Shown here: one piece after another, positions 7,460 through 15,436 of the stretch | How the letters are laid out: each line of letters starts with the position of its first letter | How positions within the stretch are numbered: the first letter of the stretch is position 1 | NCBI GenBank assembly: GCA_030840415.1 | Contig: JAVEEO010000036.1 | Span: 1-19,461 of the forward strand | Length of the DNA stretch: 19,461 nt | Direction of reading: 5' to 3' | Source: Pseudonocardiales bacterium | GTDB lineage: Bacteria; Actinomycetota; Actinomycetes; Mycobacteriales; Jatrophihabitantaceae | Translations under genes and position numbers: made by a program | Notes under the pieces: generated by a model | Databases searched by the model: none | Told to the model about the DNA's origin: nothing | Seen by the model: the letters and a program-made list of their open reading frames with translations, nothing else

Positions 7460-9282
7460 TCAACTGTTGGCGATGGTGAACCGCTCGGTGCCGCAACTGG
7501 AAGTGACTGCCAGGTTGAGCGCGTCACCGGTGTAGCTCGATGCCCAACGCCAGGTTCCCTCGGCACTCGCCGTGAAGCTGGTATTGGTGGTGGAATACGT
7601 GCCGTTGCCCGACACCGCAACGGCCTGGGTCAGCGCCGGCGTTGCGGCACAACCGGGATCGCTCGGGCCGTACAGGCTCATCGTGATGGTGCCGCCGGCC
7701 GTGCTGGTCGCACCCGAGAACGTGAAGCTGTCATTGGGAATCAGGCTCTGCGCGGTCACGACGGCCGGGCTGGCCCGGACCAGCAGTTGCTCACTGGAGC
7801 AGGGGCTCGTCGCGCCGGCATTGTCGGCGTCACCGCTGTACACGGCCTGGAAGCTGTAGTGGCCGGCTGCCGAGGCCACGAACGGATCCGAGTTGGGGAC
7901 GACGGCGTTGGTGACGGTCTTGGTGCTGTTGAGAAGATCCGTCCCGGTGCAGGTGTTCTCACCGGCATAGGCGTGATAGGTGACGGTGCCGCCGGCGGTG
8001 GCACTGGCACCGGACAACGTTGCCGAGTCGGTGATCGAGTCCCCCACCTTGGCGGTGGTGGCCGACAGTTGGGTAGCGATCGTCGGGCTGAAGGTCAGGT
8101 GGTTGGTGTAGGTGCAATCCACGGTGCCGGCCGAGCCGACCGTGATGGTTGCCGTCGATCCGCTCGGGGTCGCGCGCCGGTGGCGGTACAGCTGAGGCTT
8201 TCCAGCGTCCAGCCCGCGGTGACCTGGGCCGAGGTCAGATTCTCGGTGACCGAGTAGTTGCCGACCGGGACCGCGGTGTAGGTCCGCGTGCCGTTGTTGG
8301 ACAACGAGAAGGTCGACGGAGTGAGAGCACCGGTGGTCGTGTAGCCGAACGTGCTGTCGCCGTTCTCGGTCACCTTGTGGATAGTGATCGAGCCGCAGTT
8401 GGTGATGTTCACCGCGATCGGCGCGATGAAATCCTTGATCTCGGCGGTGAAGGACGACGAGGAGCGGCTCTTGACGAAGGCGCTTCCGAAGGCTTCGCAG
8501 GTGCCGGCGGGGAACACCCCGGCGGCGGTCAGGTCGATCGACGCCTCACCGAAGAGGCCGACGCCGAGCGTGGGCGAGCCCACTTGGAGGGGGTCGACGA
8601 TACTGGCGGTGTTCACCGCACCTTCTGATACCGCGCTGCTGAGGCTGACGTGCCGGCCCCAACACGGCAGCGCGTTCGCCGAGAAGCACTGACCGGCGGT
8701 GTTGCCGGCGGCTGCGGTCAGCCAGAAGTTCAGGGCCAGGGACGGAGTGCCGCTACCGCCGAAGTCGTAGCTGACCAGCAGGTCGCCCGCGGTCCGGTTC
8801 AGGGTGACCGGCCCGGTCAGCGTATTGGTGAAACCGGCGGTCGTCTTCTGATTGATCTCGAAATCGAGGTTGGCATTGCCGATGTTCACCAACCGTTCCC
8901 AGGCGAGGTTGAGATAGTTGTGGCCGTTGGCCGCCAGGAACGAGGATTCGTAGAAACGCGACAGGTCATTCTTGTTCGGTGGAATTGATCCGCTGACGAC
9001 GGTAACCGCCGAGTTGTCCTCCTTGGTGCCCTGCCCGAACGAGTTGTCGCCGCTACTGCTGGCCCGGTCGATGCCGGTATTCAGGCCGCTGACGTTGGCC
9101 CAGTCGGTATTGCCTGCGGTATTCACCACCAGATTGCCGTCATTGCCCTCGAACGAGCTGCCCGGCAGCTTCGCGGACGCGGTTTGGGTGACCAACATAG
9201 TGGTGGTCACGAACGCCAGTGCGCACGCCCCGAGGAGTGCGTACCGGCGGCGGAGCCTGAGCTCGCTCCGGATTTTGGACAT
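7460..9282 (-). pseudogene. Secreted SpaA-like/Ig-like surface protein, split by a 2-bp frameshift
   Basis: The N-terminal part (9282 to the break) has a ribosome site GGGGGAA, a positively charged start (KIRSELRLRRR), a hydrophobic stretch and a probable signal-peptidase site after TASA (about residue 37). An Asn/Ser/Thr-rich domain (40-295) follows, then a prealbumin/SpaA-like domain starting ITIHKVTENGDSTFGYTTTG (299-318) with VGNYSVTENL. At residue 370 the frame is lost within CGCGCGC (8171-8177). Left as is, translation stops at 8095 (395 aa). Removing one CG restores an uninterrupted frame: TPSGSTATITVGSAGTVDC, then two Ig-like repeats, each with TAGGT and GTW/GHY-type strands, to the stop at 7460 (606 aa). 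No LPXTG anchor or C-terminal membrane segment is seen. It is probably a secreted adhesin or matrix protein. The break may be a sequencing error, slippage or a true pseudogene. Confidence 0.8.
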
Positions 9283-9860
9283 GGCTTCCCCCCATTTTTC
9301 ACGGCCAATTCTTTTACAGCTCGATATGCTTCGAAAATCGTCGAAGCGAACGGCGCGATGACCCGATGCATGCGTCTCGATGAGCACACCCCGTCTCTCT
9401 GCGGGGGAATTCGGAACAGCGCACGTGAGCCATTTCCGCCGACCTGGCGGCGGTACTGCGAGGGTGTGCGATGCCGCGCGCGATTCAAACGGTCGTCCCC
9501 GCAACCGCGCTTTTCAGCAGATGAACGCGTGGGGTCACAGTGGCACAGAAGCCGAGCGGTGCCAAGAACCAATTGTTGCGCATTCGCAATATCCACTAAT
9601 TCCACTGGGCCAGTCAATTGGGATGAATGCGACGCTGCCCCAATGGGCATCCGTGCGCCGTTCGTCAACGGTCGAGCACTCGGATCGCCGCTCGGACCGG
9701 TGACGATCCCGATGGCTACCCTCTGGTGCAGCGCGGCGACCAAGGGGACCATCAGGGCCCTCCCCGATTCCCCAACCGCCGGTCCTGGGCAATCCTGGAG
9801 CCTCGACGCCGCACTCGCGGTGCGGAGCCACCCGGCTCACCATCGAAGGAGCAAAGGGCT
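9283..9860. other. Divergent intergenic region, 578 bp, no convincing gene
   Basis: This separates the leftward secreted-protein gene from the rightward pspC-like gene and is visibly more A/T-rich than its surroundings. Open frames crossing it on both strands have no recognisable domains and poor codon bias. It holds a dyad GCTTCGA (9328-9334) / TCGAAGC (9341-9347) in the leader of the secreted-protein gene. It also holds a small dyad TTGCG-CATT-CGCAA (9576-9589), and an inverted pair CGCATTC (9579-9585) / GAATGCG (9625-9631). These could be regulator sites. I see no clear -35/-10 pair. Confidence 0.5.
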
Positions 9861-10118
9861 ATGCACTCCATACACGAACTGTTCCGCCGCCACGGCCTGG
9901 TCCGCCCCGCCGAGGGCGCCATCCTGGGCGGCGTCTGCGCGGGTCTCGGTCGCAAGATCGGCCTGGAGCCCTGGCCGGCCCGCTGGGCCTTCCTGATCGT
10001 CCTGTTGATAATTCCGGGCAGCCAGTTGCTGGTCTATCCCGCGCTCTGGATCGCCATGCCCAGGGCCGAGCCGCAGTTGCCCGCCGCCAGAACCGCCGAC
10101 CCGACGCCCCCGGCCTGA
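9861..10118 (+). CDS. PspC-domain small membrane protein, 85 aa
   Basis: Small membrane protein with a single PspC domain (phage-shock-protein C family, linked in bacteria to envelope stress and, in actinobacteria, often to sensor kinases). The core is typical: RPAEGAILGGVCAGLGRKIGLEP (15-37), then a hydrophobic helix WAFLIVLLIIPGSQLLVYPALWIAMP (about 42-67) and a short Pro/Ala-rich tail. The ATG at 9861 is preceded by AAGGAG at 9845-9850 and AAAGGG at 9853-9858. The frame extends upstream but outside the conserved domain. No psp partner gene is adjacent. It is followed 3 bp after its stop by a long dyad. Role in envelope stress is family knowledge only. Confidence 0.88.
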   Translation: MHSIHELFRRHGLVRPAEGAILGGVCAGLGRKIGLEPWPARWAFLIVLLIIPGSQLLVYPALWIAMPRAEPQLPAARTADPTPPA

Positions 10119-10121
10119 AGT

Positions 10122-10155
10122 TTGCCGGCGTCACAGGGGCCTGTGACCGCGGCAA
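10122..10155. terminator. 34-bp interrupted dyad after pspC, overlapping the methyltransferase promoter
   Basis: The outer arms are TTGCCG (10122-10127) and CGGCAA (10150-10155). The inner arms are GTCACAGG (10130-10137) and CCTGTGAC (10140-10147). They are separated by 2-base mismatches and a 2-base centre. It begins 3 bases after the pspC-like stop, so as RNA it is a good terminator stem, without a U-tract. As DNA its right half covers the probable -35 of the next gene, so it could also be an operator. The structure is certain; the role is inference. Confidence 0.6.
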
Positions 10156-10169
10156 TCCGGCGCCATACT
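10142..10169 (+). promoter_or_regulatory. Candidate promoter for a leaderless methyltransferase mRNA
   Basis: TGTGAC (10142-10147) and CATACT (10164-10169) are spaced by 16 bp. The -10 ends 6 bases before the ATG at 10176, so transcription would start at or next to the start codon. No ribosome site precedes that ATG (only CTCGGG). This is the arrangement seen in leaderless genes, which are common in actinobacteria. Confidence 0.4.
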
Positions 10170-10175
10170 CTCGGG

Positions 10176-10982
10176 ATGAGCATCGAATCCCAGTGGGTCG
10201 CCACCATGCCCGAGATGTACGACGAGCACCTCGGCCCCGCGTTGTTCCTGCCGTTCGCGGCCCGGGTCGCCGCGGCCGCGGCGCAACGGCGGCCCCGTCG
10301 GGTTCTCGAACTCGCCGCCGGTACCGGCATCCTCACCGCCGAACTGGTCCGCGCCCTTCCCGCTGCCGAGATCGTCGCGACGGATCTGAATCGGGCGATG
10401 GTGTCCTGGGGCGCGAGCCGGGTGCCGGAGCCGGACTGGCGGCAGGCCGACGCGCAGAACCTGGACTATCCCGACGGCTGGTTCGACCTGGTGGCCTGCC
10501 AGTTCGGGGTGATGTTCTTTCCCGACAAGCCGGCCGCCTTTGCCGAATCGGCGCGGGTGCTGGAACCCGGCGGCACGCTGGTGTGCACCGTCTGGGACGC
10601 CGTCGAGACCTCCGATCTGCCGGCAGCCATGGTGGAAAGCCTGCGGGCGGTGCTGCCCGACGACCCGCCGGACTTCATCGTCCGGGTGCCGCACGGCTAC
10701 TGCGAGCCGGACCGGGTGCTGGCCGATCTGCGAGCAGGCGGCCTGCTGGACGTCGGGATCGAGCGGGTCGTCGTGCGCGGCGAGGCGGCCTCGGCCGACG
10801 CCGTCACCCGGGGGTTCTGCCTGGGCACTCCGCTGCGGTTCGCCTTGCAGGAAAGGGGTTCCCTGCCGGAGCTGACCAGTCGACTGGCCGGTGAGATGTC
10901 AGCCAGGCTGGGCGACGGGCCGGTGGCCGGCGACCTGGCCGCGTACCTGGTGACCGCGCGTACCCCGCCTGCCGCTACGTGA
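10176..10982 (+). CDS. Class I SAM-dependent methyltransferase (UbiE/Methyltransf_11 type), 268 aa
   Basis: Cytoplasmic methyltransferase using S-adenosylmethionine; the substrate is unknown. The N-terminus WVATMPEMYDEHLGPALFLPFA (7-28) is typical of UbiE-like small-molecule methyltransferases. Motif I is VLELAAGTGILT (43-54), the acidic residue after strand 2 is D70 (VATDLN), motif II is ADAQNLDYPDGWFDLV (91-106), and ARVLEPGGTL (126-135) is the usual post-motif. The ATG at 10176 is chosen over an in-frame upstream ATG at 10122. The conserved domain begins right after the later one, the earlier one lies in the dyad, and a -10-like element fits leaderless initiation. The 3' end overlaps by 8 bp the end of the convergent beta-propeller gene. 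It is probably monocistronic. Confidence 0.88.
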   Translation: MSIESQWVATMPEMYDEHLGPALFLPFAARVAAAAAQRRPRRVLELAAGTGILTAELVRALPAAEIVATDLNRAMVSWGASRVPEPDWRQADAQNLDYPDGWFDLVACQFGVMFFPDKPAAFAESARVLEPGGTLVCTVWDAVETSDLPAAMVESLRAVLPDDPPDFIVRVPHGYCEPDRVLADLRAGGLLDVGIERVVVRGEAASADAVTRGFCLGTPLRFALQERGSLPELTSRLAGEMSARLGDGPVAGDLAAYLVTARTPPAAT

Positions 10983-13278
10983 GCCGTCGCCCGGATGCGG
11001 TGTAGTGCCGCTGCACCGACGTCAGGGCCAGCACCCGGTTGTACACCGCCGCCTCGTCGATAGCGCCGGCCAGGTATCGGCTGGTCGGTGTGAGCGACCA
11101 GCTGGTCAGGTTGTCACCGCCGACCCGCCAGTAGCCGTAGTAGTTCTGGTTCTTGGCCTGGGCGTAGCGGGCGATCACCTTTCCGTCGACGTAGAGGGTC
11201 ATTCCCGTCGCGCCCTGGGTGCCGACCGCCTGGTGCCACTGGCCGTCGTTGTAGCCGGGCCGGGAACCGATCGTGTAGTTCCGGTCGACATGCACGCCGA
11301 ACACCACCCGTCCGTCATTGGTCAGGTAGAGGTGCTTGTCGTACTGCTGGCTGACCGCCGGCGTGCCGTTGAGGGTCAGGCCACCCTGCTGGTTGCCGAA
11401 GCCGATGATCCGGCCGCCGCGGGTGCTGGTGGTCTTGAACCAGGCCTCGATCGAGAAGGTGCCCGGCGACCACTGACCGCGGGTGGCCGAGATGTAGCCG
11501 GATGTGCCGTCCACGGTCACCGCGTTGCTGCCGGCGACCGCGCCCGGGGCGCCCCAGGCAATGCCGCCGCCACCGAGGGTCAACCCGCCCGGGTTCTTGG
11601 TGTTCGAGCTGTCCACCGTCAGTGGGCCGCCGGGATCGCCGAGCCGCCAGAACAGCACCGGGCTGTCGGCGTTCACCGCGGCTTCGTAGGCGGGCGCCGT
11701 CTGGATCACGGTGATGGTCCGGCTGGGCAGCGAGCGCGGCCCGACCCGCGGGCCGTTGGTCTCCTTCACGTCGGCGGTGTAGCTGTGTTTGCTGCCGATC
11801 GCCAACCGGTCGTCGGAGAAGGTGAGCACCGGCCGCTTCCAGAACAGCGACCGGACCGCCGCGGTGGCGATCGGAACGCTGCCGCCGTCCCGGTAGAGCC
11901 GGACGGTCAGGTTCAGGTCGTCGGTGTCCAGCGGGGTCTGCACCGAGATGGTGACCTTGCCACCGGCCCTGGCCACTGCGGTCGGCGCCGCCGGCTTGGA
12001 CGGGCTGGCCAGGTCCCCGGTGGCCGGGTCGAAGCGGGCAAGTCCCTGCTGCGGCAGCCCGTTGACCGTGGTGAACTCACCGCCGACGAACAGCCGGCTG
12101 CCGTCGGTGGCCATCACCCGCGGGCCGAGGCCGGTCTTGTTCGGGCCACCGTCGGTGTTCGGATACCAGGTCGACAGGTGCCCGGTGCTGGTGGAGCGTG
12201 ACAGCAGGTGGCGCGAGAGTCCCTTGGCCGCGCCGACCTCGGGAAAGGCGTCCGGATCGGCCGGCCGGTCGCCGCTGCAGTCGTGGCTGTGCGAACCGGT
12301 GTAGAGGATCGTGCCGATCGGCTGCACCGCCTGGGTGGCGCCCAGGCACAAGCTCCGCCAGCGCAGCGCGTCGCCGGCGCTGTCGACGGCGAAGGTGCCG
12401 TCGAAACAACCGAGTCCCGAGCCTTCGACGCCGAAGTAGGCGCCGGTGCCGTCGGTCTTGACGGTCTTGGCCTCGACCGTGCAGGACGGGGTCTTGGGCG
12501 GGATCACCGACCCGGCCGGGAACGGCAGGACGGCGCCGGTGCTGCTGTCGACCACCGCCGCCGCGTGCTGGCCGGCATCGCCGTTCAGGCTGGTGAACGC
12601 CCCCGCCAGGTAGAGCTTGCTGCCGTCACCGGACAGCGCCGTCTGATAGACGACGTTGTCGGCGTTGCTGGTGAAGGTGGGCAGCGCGGTGCCGGTGCTC
12701 GGGTTCACCGCCGCCAACCGCTGCTTGGCCGCACCGCCGGCGACGGAGAACGATCCGGACAGGTAGACCGCGGTGGCGGCCGCCGAGATGCCGGTCACCC
12801 GGGCGTTCGCGCCGGGATCGAAGGACGTCACGGTGCCGGTCGCCGCGCTGAAGGCCGCCACCCGACTGCGAGCCACGCCGTCGATGCTGGCGAAGTCGCC
12901 GCCGACGTAGATGGTCTGGCCGTCCGGGCTGGCCGCCAGCGCGTGCACCGGGGCGTCGAGGGGGTGGTTGAACCCGACGATCAACCGGCCGGTGCCCGCC
13001 TCGAACGCGGCCAGGTAGTGCCGGACGATCTCGCCGGAGCCGACCGGCCGGCCGGGCAGCCGGACGCTGGTGAACTCCCCGCCGACGTAGAGCACCCCGC
13101 CGACCGCGAGCAGGGCCGTCACCGGCGCATTGGTCTGCCAGGTCGGGGCGACATTGGACGGCATCGGTCCCCCGATCGCGCCGGCCGGCGCGGAGCGCAC
13201 GACCGTGGTGAGGGCCGTGAGGCCGGACACTGCCAGCACGGCAGCGGCGCCGAGCGCTATCAGGCGACCAGCGCGCAT
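10975..13278 (-). CDS. Secreted beta-propeller protein with C-terminal LamG-like lectin domain, 767 aa
   Basis: Exported protein with an N-terminal signal (MRAGRLIALGAAAVLAVSGL, then Ala-rich to about residue 35). Residues 45-425 form a propeller with recurring blades YVGGEFTSV (64-72), YVGGDFASI (124-132), YLSGSFSVAGG (172-182), YLAGAFTSLNG (223-233) and FVGGEFTTVNG (397-407). Each is linked to an LAAFEAGTG/LARFDPATG motif (DUF5122/delta-60-like pattern). A fibronectin-like segment (about 430-525, APTAVARAGGKVTISV) follows. Then comes a concanavalin-type LamG domain (530-765), with FSIEAWFKT (608-616), DGQWHQAVGT and LYVDGK (695-700), and AGAIDEAAVYNRVL (737-750). The ATG has AGGGG eight bases upstream. 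It is probably a wall-associated carbohydrate-binding or adhesion protein. No enzyme motif is seen. The domain assignments are by pattern, the function unknown. Confidence 0.88.
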   Translation of the reverse strand: MRAGRLIALGAAAVLAVSGLTALTTVVRSAPAGAIGGPMPSNVAPTWQTNAPVTALLAVGGVLYVGGEFTSVRLPGRPVGSGEIVRHYLAAFEAGTGRLIVGFNHPLDAPVHALAASPDGQTIYVGGDFASIDGVARSRVAAFSAATGTVTSFDPGANARVTGISAAATAVYLSGSFSVAGGAAKQRLAAVNPSTGTALPTFTSNADNVVYQTALSGDGSKLYLAGAFTSLNGDAGQHAAAVVDSSTGAVLPFPAGSVIPPKTPSCTVEAKTVKTDGTGAYFGVEGSGLGCFDGTFAVDSAGDALRWRSLCLGATQAVQPIGTILYTGSHSHDCSGDRPADPDAFPEVGAAKGLSRHLLSRSTSTGHLSTWYPNTDGGPNKTGLGPRVMATDGSRLFVGGEFTTVNGLPQQGLARFDPATGDLASPSKPAAPTAVARAGGKVTISVQTPLDTDDLNLTVRLYRDGGSVPIATAAVRSLFWKRPVLTFSDDRLAIGSKHSYTADVKETNGPRVGPRSLPSRTITVIQTAPAYEAAVNADSPVLFWRLGDPGGPLTVDSSNTKNPGGLTLGGGGIAWGAPGAVAGSNAVTVDGTSGYISATRGQWSPGTFSIEAWFKTTSTRGGRIIGFGNQQGGLTLNGTPAVSQQYDKHLYLTNDGRVVFGVHVDRNYTIGSRPGYNDGQWHQAVGTQGATGMTLYVDGKVIARYAQAKNQNYYGYWRVGGDNLTSWSLTPTSRYLAGAIDEAAVYNRVLALTSVQRHYTASGRRLT

Positions 13279-13294
13279 GTGATTCCCCTTTGAT

Positions 13295-13331
13295 CTGCAC
13301 TGAACTGCACTGAACTGCATTGCATTGCATT
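13295..13331. repeat. Short tandem repeats in the leader of the beta-propeller gene
   Basis: On the plus strand CTGCACTGAA occurs twice in tandem (13295-13304, 13305-13314). It is followed by CTGCA (13315-13319) and ATTGCATTGCATT, that is a 5-base TTGCA unit two to three times. On the gene's strand this reads as ATGCA units and then 10-bp GTTCAGTGCA units ending just before the AAAGGGG ribosome site. The 10-bp period matches one helical turn, which would suit a regulator binding side by side. Slippage-prone repeats that tune expression are another possibility. Confidence 0.7.
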
Positions 13332-13417
13332 TGCTTGCGGTGCCGGACAGGTCACGGTAACCGGCGGTCATGTGCACCATGGCAGGGGTGTCGCAGTAGG
13401 CCAGGCGAACCCCGTGT

Positions 13418-13463
13418 TAGATTTGTGCTAATAATCTAGCCCTGCCGATCCTTGTTGTACAAC
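13418..13463. promoter_or_regulatory. A/T-rich dyads in the divergent promoter region
   Basis: Between the beta-propeller gene and the DUF5995 gene (261 bp) lie TAGATT (13418-13423) / AATCTA (13433-13438), and the perfect 10-bp palindrome GTTGTACAAC (13454-13463). This is the only strongly A/T-rich patch in the gap and so a likely promoter/operator zone for one or both genes. A possible -10 (TATACC, about 13499) lies upstream of the DUF5995 gene. Assignment to a regulator is not possible. Confidence 0.35.
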
Positions 13464-13539
13464 CGCGCCGGCCCTTTCCATCCCACGCTCGTAGGTCTAT
13501 ACCTGGCTGAGGGCACGGTCGCCGAGGACGGGGGTCGCC

Positions 13540-14349
13540 ATGGCGGAGTCGGACCCGGTGGTGGAGGTCGCAGCCCGGATGCGCCGTCGGCTGGCCGACC
13601 TGCCTCCGGCCGCCCGGCACCGGGCAGCGTTCCTCGGCGCGTACCTGCGCACCACCGAGGCAGTCGGCAAGGCAGTCCGCGACGGCCTGTTCTGCGACGC
13701 GGACTGGGTACGGCGCTGGGACGCCGCGTTCGCGGAACTCTACTTCGCCGCCCACGACGCCGACCTCGCCGGCGACCCGGCCGGCGTCGCCAGGCCGTGG
13801 CAACTGGCCTTCTCCGCACCGCCGGAGCTGCCCGCGCTGCGGCACGTGCTGCTCGGCATCAATGCACACGTCAACTACGACCTGCCACAGGCGATGCTGG
13901 CGGTGATCGATCCCGCGGAGTTCAGCGACCCCGGCCTGATCGAGCGCCGGCGCCAGGACCACGAGCGGATCGACGGCGTGCTGGCCAGCCGCGTCAAGGC
14001 CGAGGATGCCGCGCTGGGGGACTCTCGCCGGTTGCTGGACCGGGCGCTGACACCGCTGAACCGGCTGAGTTCCCGGCGATTCCTGCGCGAAGCGCGTCAG
14101 AAGGTCTGGCACAACGTCGCCGAACTGCACACCGCCAGGCTGCTCGGTGCCGATTCCTACCGTGCCCGGCTGGCCGAGCTGGAGGTACTCAGCGCGGCCC
14201 GGATTGCCGACCTGCTGGCTCCCGGGCAGGTATTGCTGCGACTGGCCGTCACCGGCTTCGGGGTGCTGCTGCCACCACCGGCAGTCGCTACCCGCGCCGG
14301 CTACCCGGGTCCCGGCGCAGGATCAGCGGGCCCACCGGCGCCAGCGTGA
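13540..14349 (+). CDS. DUF5995 family protein, 269 aa
   Basis: Uncharacterised actinobacterial protein, probably cytoplasmic and helical. The family's most recognisable motif, GINAHVNYDLP, is at 106-116, preceded by PWQLAF and followed by IDPAEF and a Lys/Arg-rich stretch RRRQDHERIDGVLASRVK. The paired His and Asp of the motif suggest a metal or catalytic site, but no activity is known to me. The ATG has GGGGG five bases upstream. The C-terminal 25 residues are Pro/Ala/Gly-rich. The last 62 bases lie antisense to the end of the P450 gene, so the two genes converge and share their 3' ends. Its position next to the carotenoid-type operon may be chance. Confidence 0.85.
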   Translation: MAESDPVVEVAARMRRRLADLPPAARHRAAFLGAYLRTTEAVGKAVRDGLFCDADWVRRWDAAFAELYFAAHDADLAGDPAGVARPWQLAFSAPPELPALRHVLLGINAHVNYDLPQAMLAVIDPAEFSDPGLIERRRQDHERIDGVLASRVKAEDAALGDSRRLLDRALTPLNRLSSRRFLREARQKVWHNVAELHTARLLGADSYRARLAELEVLSAARIADLLAPGQVLLRLAVTGFGVLLPPPAVATRAGYPGPGAGSAGPPAPA

Positions 14350-15436
14350 TTCCTGCCTTGGGTGCGGGGTCGGCGCTCACCACACTGAGCCGGCTGCCGG
14401 CGAACGCCGCGAGCACGGTTTCGAGCACCAACCGCGCGTAGGCACTGCCCAGACAGGTCCGCTCGCCGGCCGCGAACGGCAGGAAACCCCAGGCCGCCAG
14501 CGGCTCAGCGAAGCGCCGCGGCCGGAACTCGTGCGGTCGCGGCCACAGCTGCCGGTCGCGATGGGTCAGGTAAGGGCTGTAGAGCACCAGCGTGCCGCGC
14601 GGAATCGCGATGTCGCCGAAGCCGGTGTCCCGGGCCGCTCGGCGGCTGCCGAGCCAGCCGGCCGGGTACAGCCGCAGCACCTCGTTGACCACGTTCGGGC
14701 GCTGGTCGGCGTCGGCCAGGGCCGGCTGTGCAGCCAGGTGGTAGAGCAGCCACGCCATGGTGTGCGCCGTGGTGTCGTAGCCGGCGCTGACGGCGACCCG
14801 TACCTCGTCCAGGCCGCCGGGCAGGTTCCGGAAGGCAGCCGCCAGGCAGTCCTCCGGCGCGGCGGGCAGCGCCCTGGCCAGCGCTCGATCCATCCGCCGG
14901 AACAGCACCGGCCGGCGCAGCAGCGGGACCGGCAGCGCCCGGTCCAGGGGCCGCAGGAAGGCAGCCAGCATCGGTGCCGGCAACGTGTCGCCGAAGAAGG
15001 TGGCGGACAGGATCTGCTGGGTCACCGAGGCCGACCAGCTCACCGCATCGAACGCGCCGTCGGGCAGCGCCCGGTCGACGATCTCGACGATGCGTGGCTG
15101 CAGGGCCGCGATCGGCCGCCGGGCGAAGGACGGATTCAGCTGGGCCCGGCGTTGCCGGTGTTCCGGCGCGTCGGTCTGGACGATTCCGGCTGCCAGGTGG
15201 GGCGAGAGCCCGCTCATGCTGCCCCGGCTGCGGAACAGGTCGAGGTCGCCGAGGACGAACCGGTTCCAGCCCGGTGAGTAGCCGACGATGGTGCGCCGCC
15301 ACAGTCGCAATCCGAACACCGGACCCAGGCCGGCCCCCTCCTCCAGCAGCGGCAACGGTTGCCGTCCCCACCGGCCCAGGTGCCCGATCGCCGGTTGGGC
15401 GCGGGGCATCGGTGGTTTCGCCGGCGGTGTCCTCAT
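14288..15436 (-). CDS. Cytochrome P450, 382 aa
   Basis: Haem monooxygenase, soluble (no N-terminal membrane anchor). Helix C has HRQRR (93-97), helix I has AGYDTTAHT (218-226) with the acid-Thr pair for oxygen activation, and ExxR is E252-R255 (EVLR). FRPRRF (304-309) precedes the haem loop PFAAGERTCLG (320-330) with the ligand C328. The family usually has about 400 residues; this one is a little short, with only some 30 residues between helix I and ExxR. The ATG overlaps the glycosyltransferase stop by 4 bp (ATGA), so translation is coupled; GGAAGGG lies 12 bases upstream. It has no ferredoxin or reductase partner in view. From its operon, a carotenoid or other isoprenoid is the likely substrate (inference). 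Confidence 0.93.
   Translation of the reverse strand: MRTPPAKPPMPRAQPAIGHLGRWGRQPLPLLEEGAGLGPVFGLRLWRRTIVGYSPGWNRFVLGDLDLFRSRGSMSGLSPHLAAGIVQTDAPEHRQRRAQLNPSFARRPIAALQPRIVEIVDRALPDGAFDAVSWSASVTQQILSATFFGDTLPAPMLAAFLRPLDRALPVPLLRRPVLFRRMDRALARALPAAPEDCLAAAFRNLPGGLDEVRVAVSAGYDTTAHTMAWLLYHLAAQPALADADQRPNVVNEVLRLYPAGWLGSRRAARDTGFGDIAIPRGTLVLYSPYLTHRDRQLWPRPHEFRPRRFAEPLAAWGFLPFAAGERTCLGSAYARLVLETVLAAFAGSRLSVVSADPAPKAGITLAPVGPLILRRDPGSRRG

Noticed and set aside
5166..7535. Very long rightward open frame (789 codons) opposite kup
   Set aside because: It is the antisense of the kup and DUF6197-like genes. Its translation is rich in His, Arg, Gln and Gly with no domains, a usual artefact of high-GC third positions.
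7460..9282. Sortase-anchored cell-wall protein
   Set aside because: SpaA-like domains suggested this, but the restored C-terminus (CGTERFTIANS) has no LPXTG motif, hydrophobic helix or basic tail.
9207..9752. Leftward 181-codon frame in the 578-bp gap
   Set aside because: It overlaps the start of the secreted-protein gene in another frame, has no ribosome site and no recognisable motif.
12208..13293. Rightward 361-codon frame opposite the beta-propeller gene
   Set aside because: Antisense shadow; repetitive Gly/Arg/His composition follows from the propeller repeats on the other strand.
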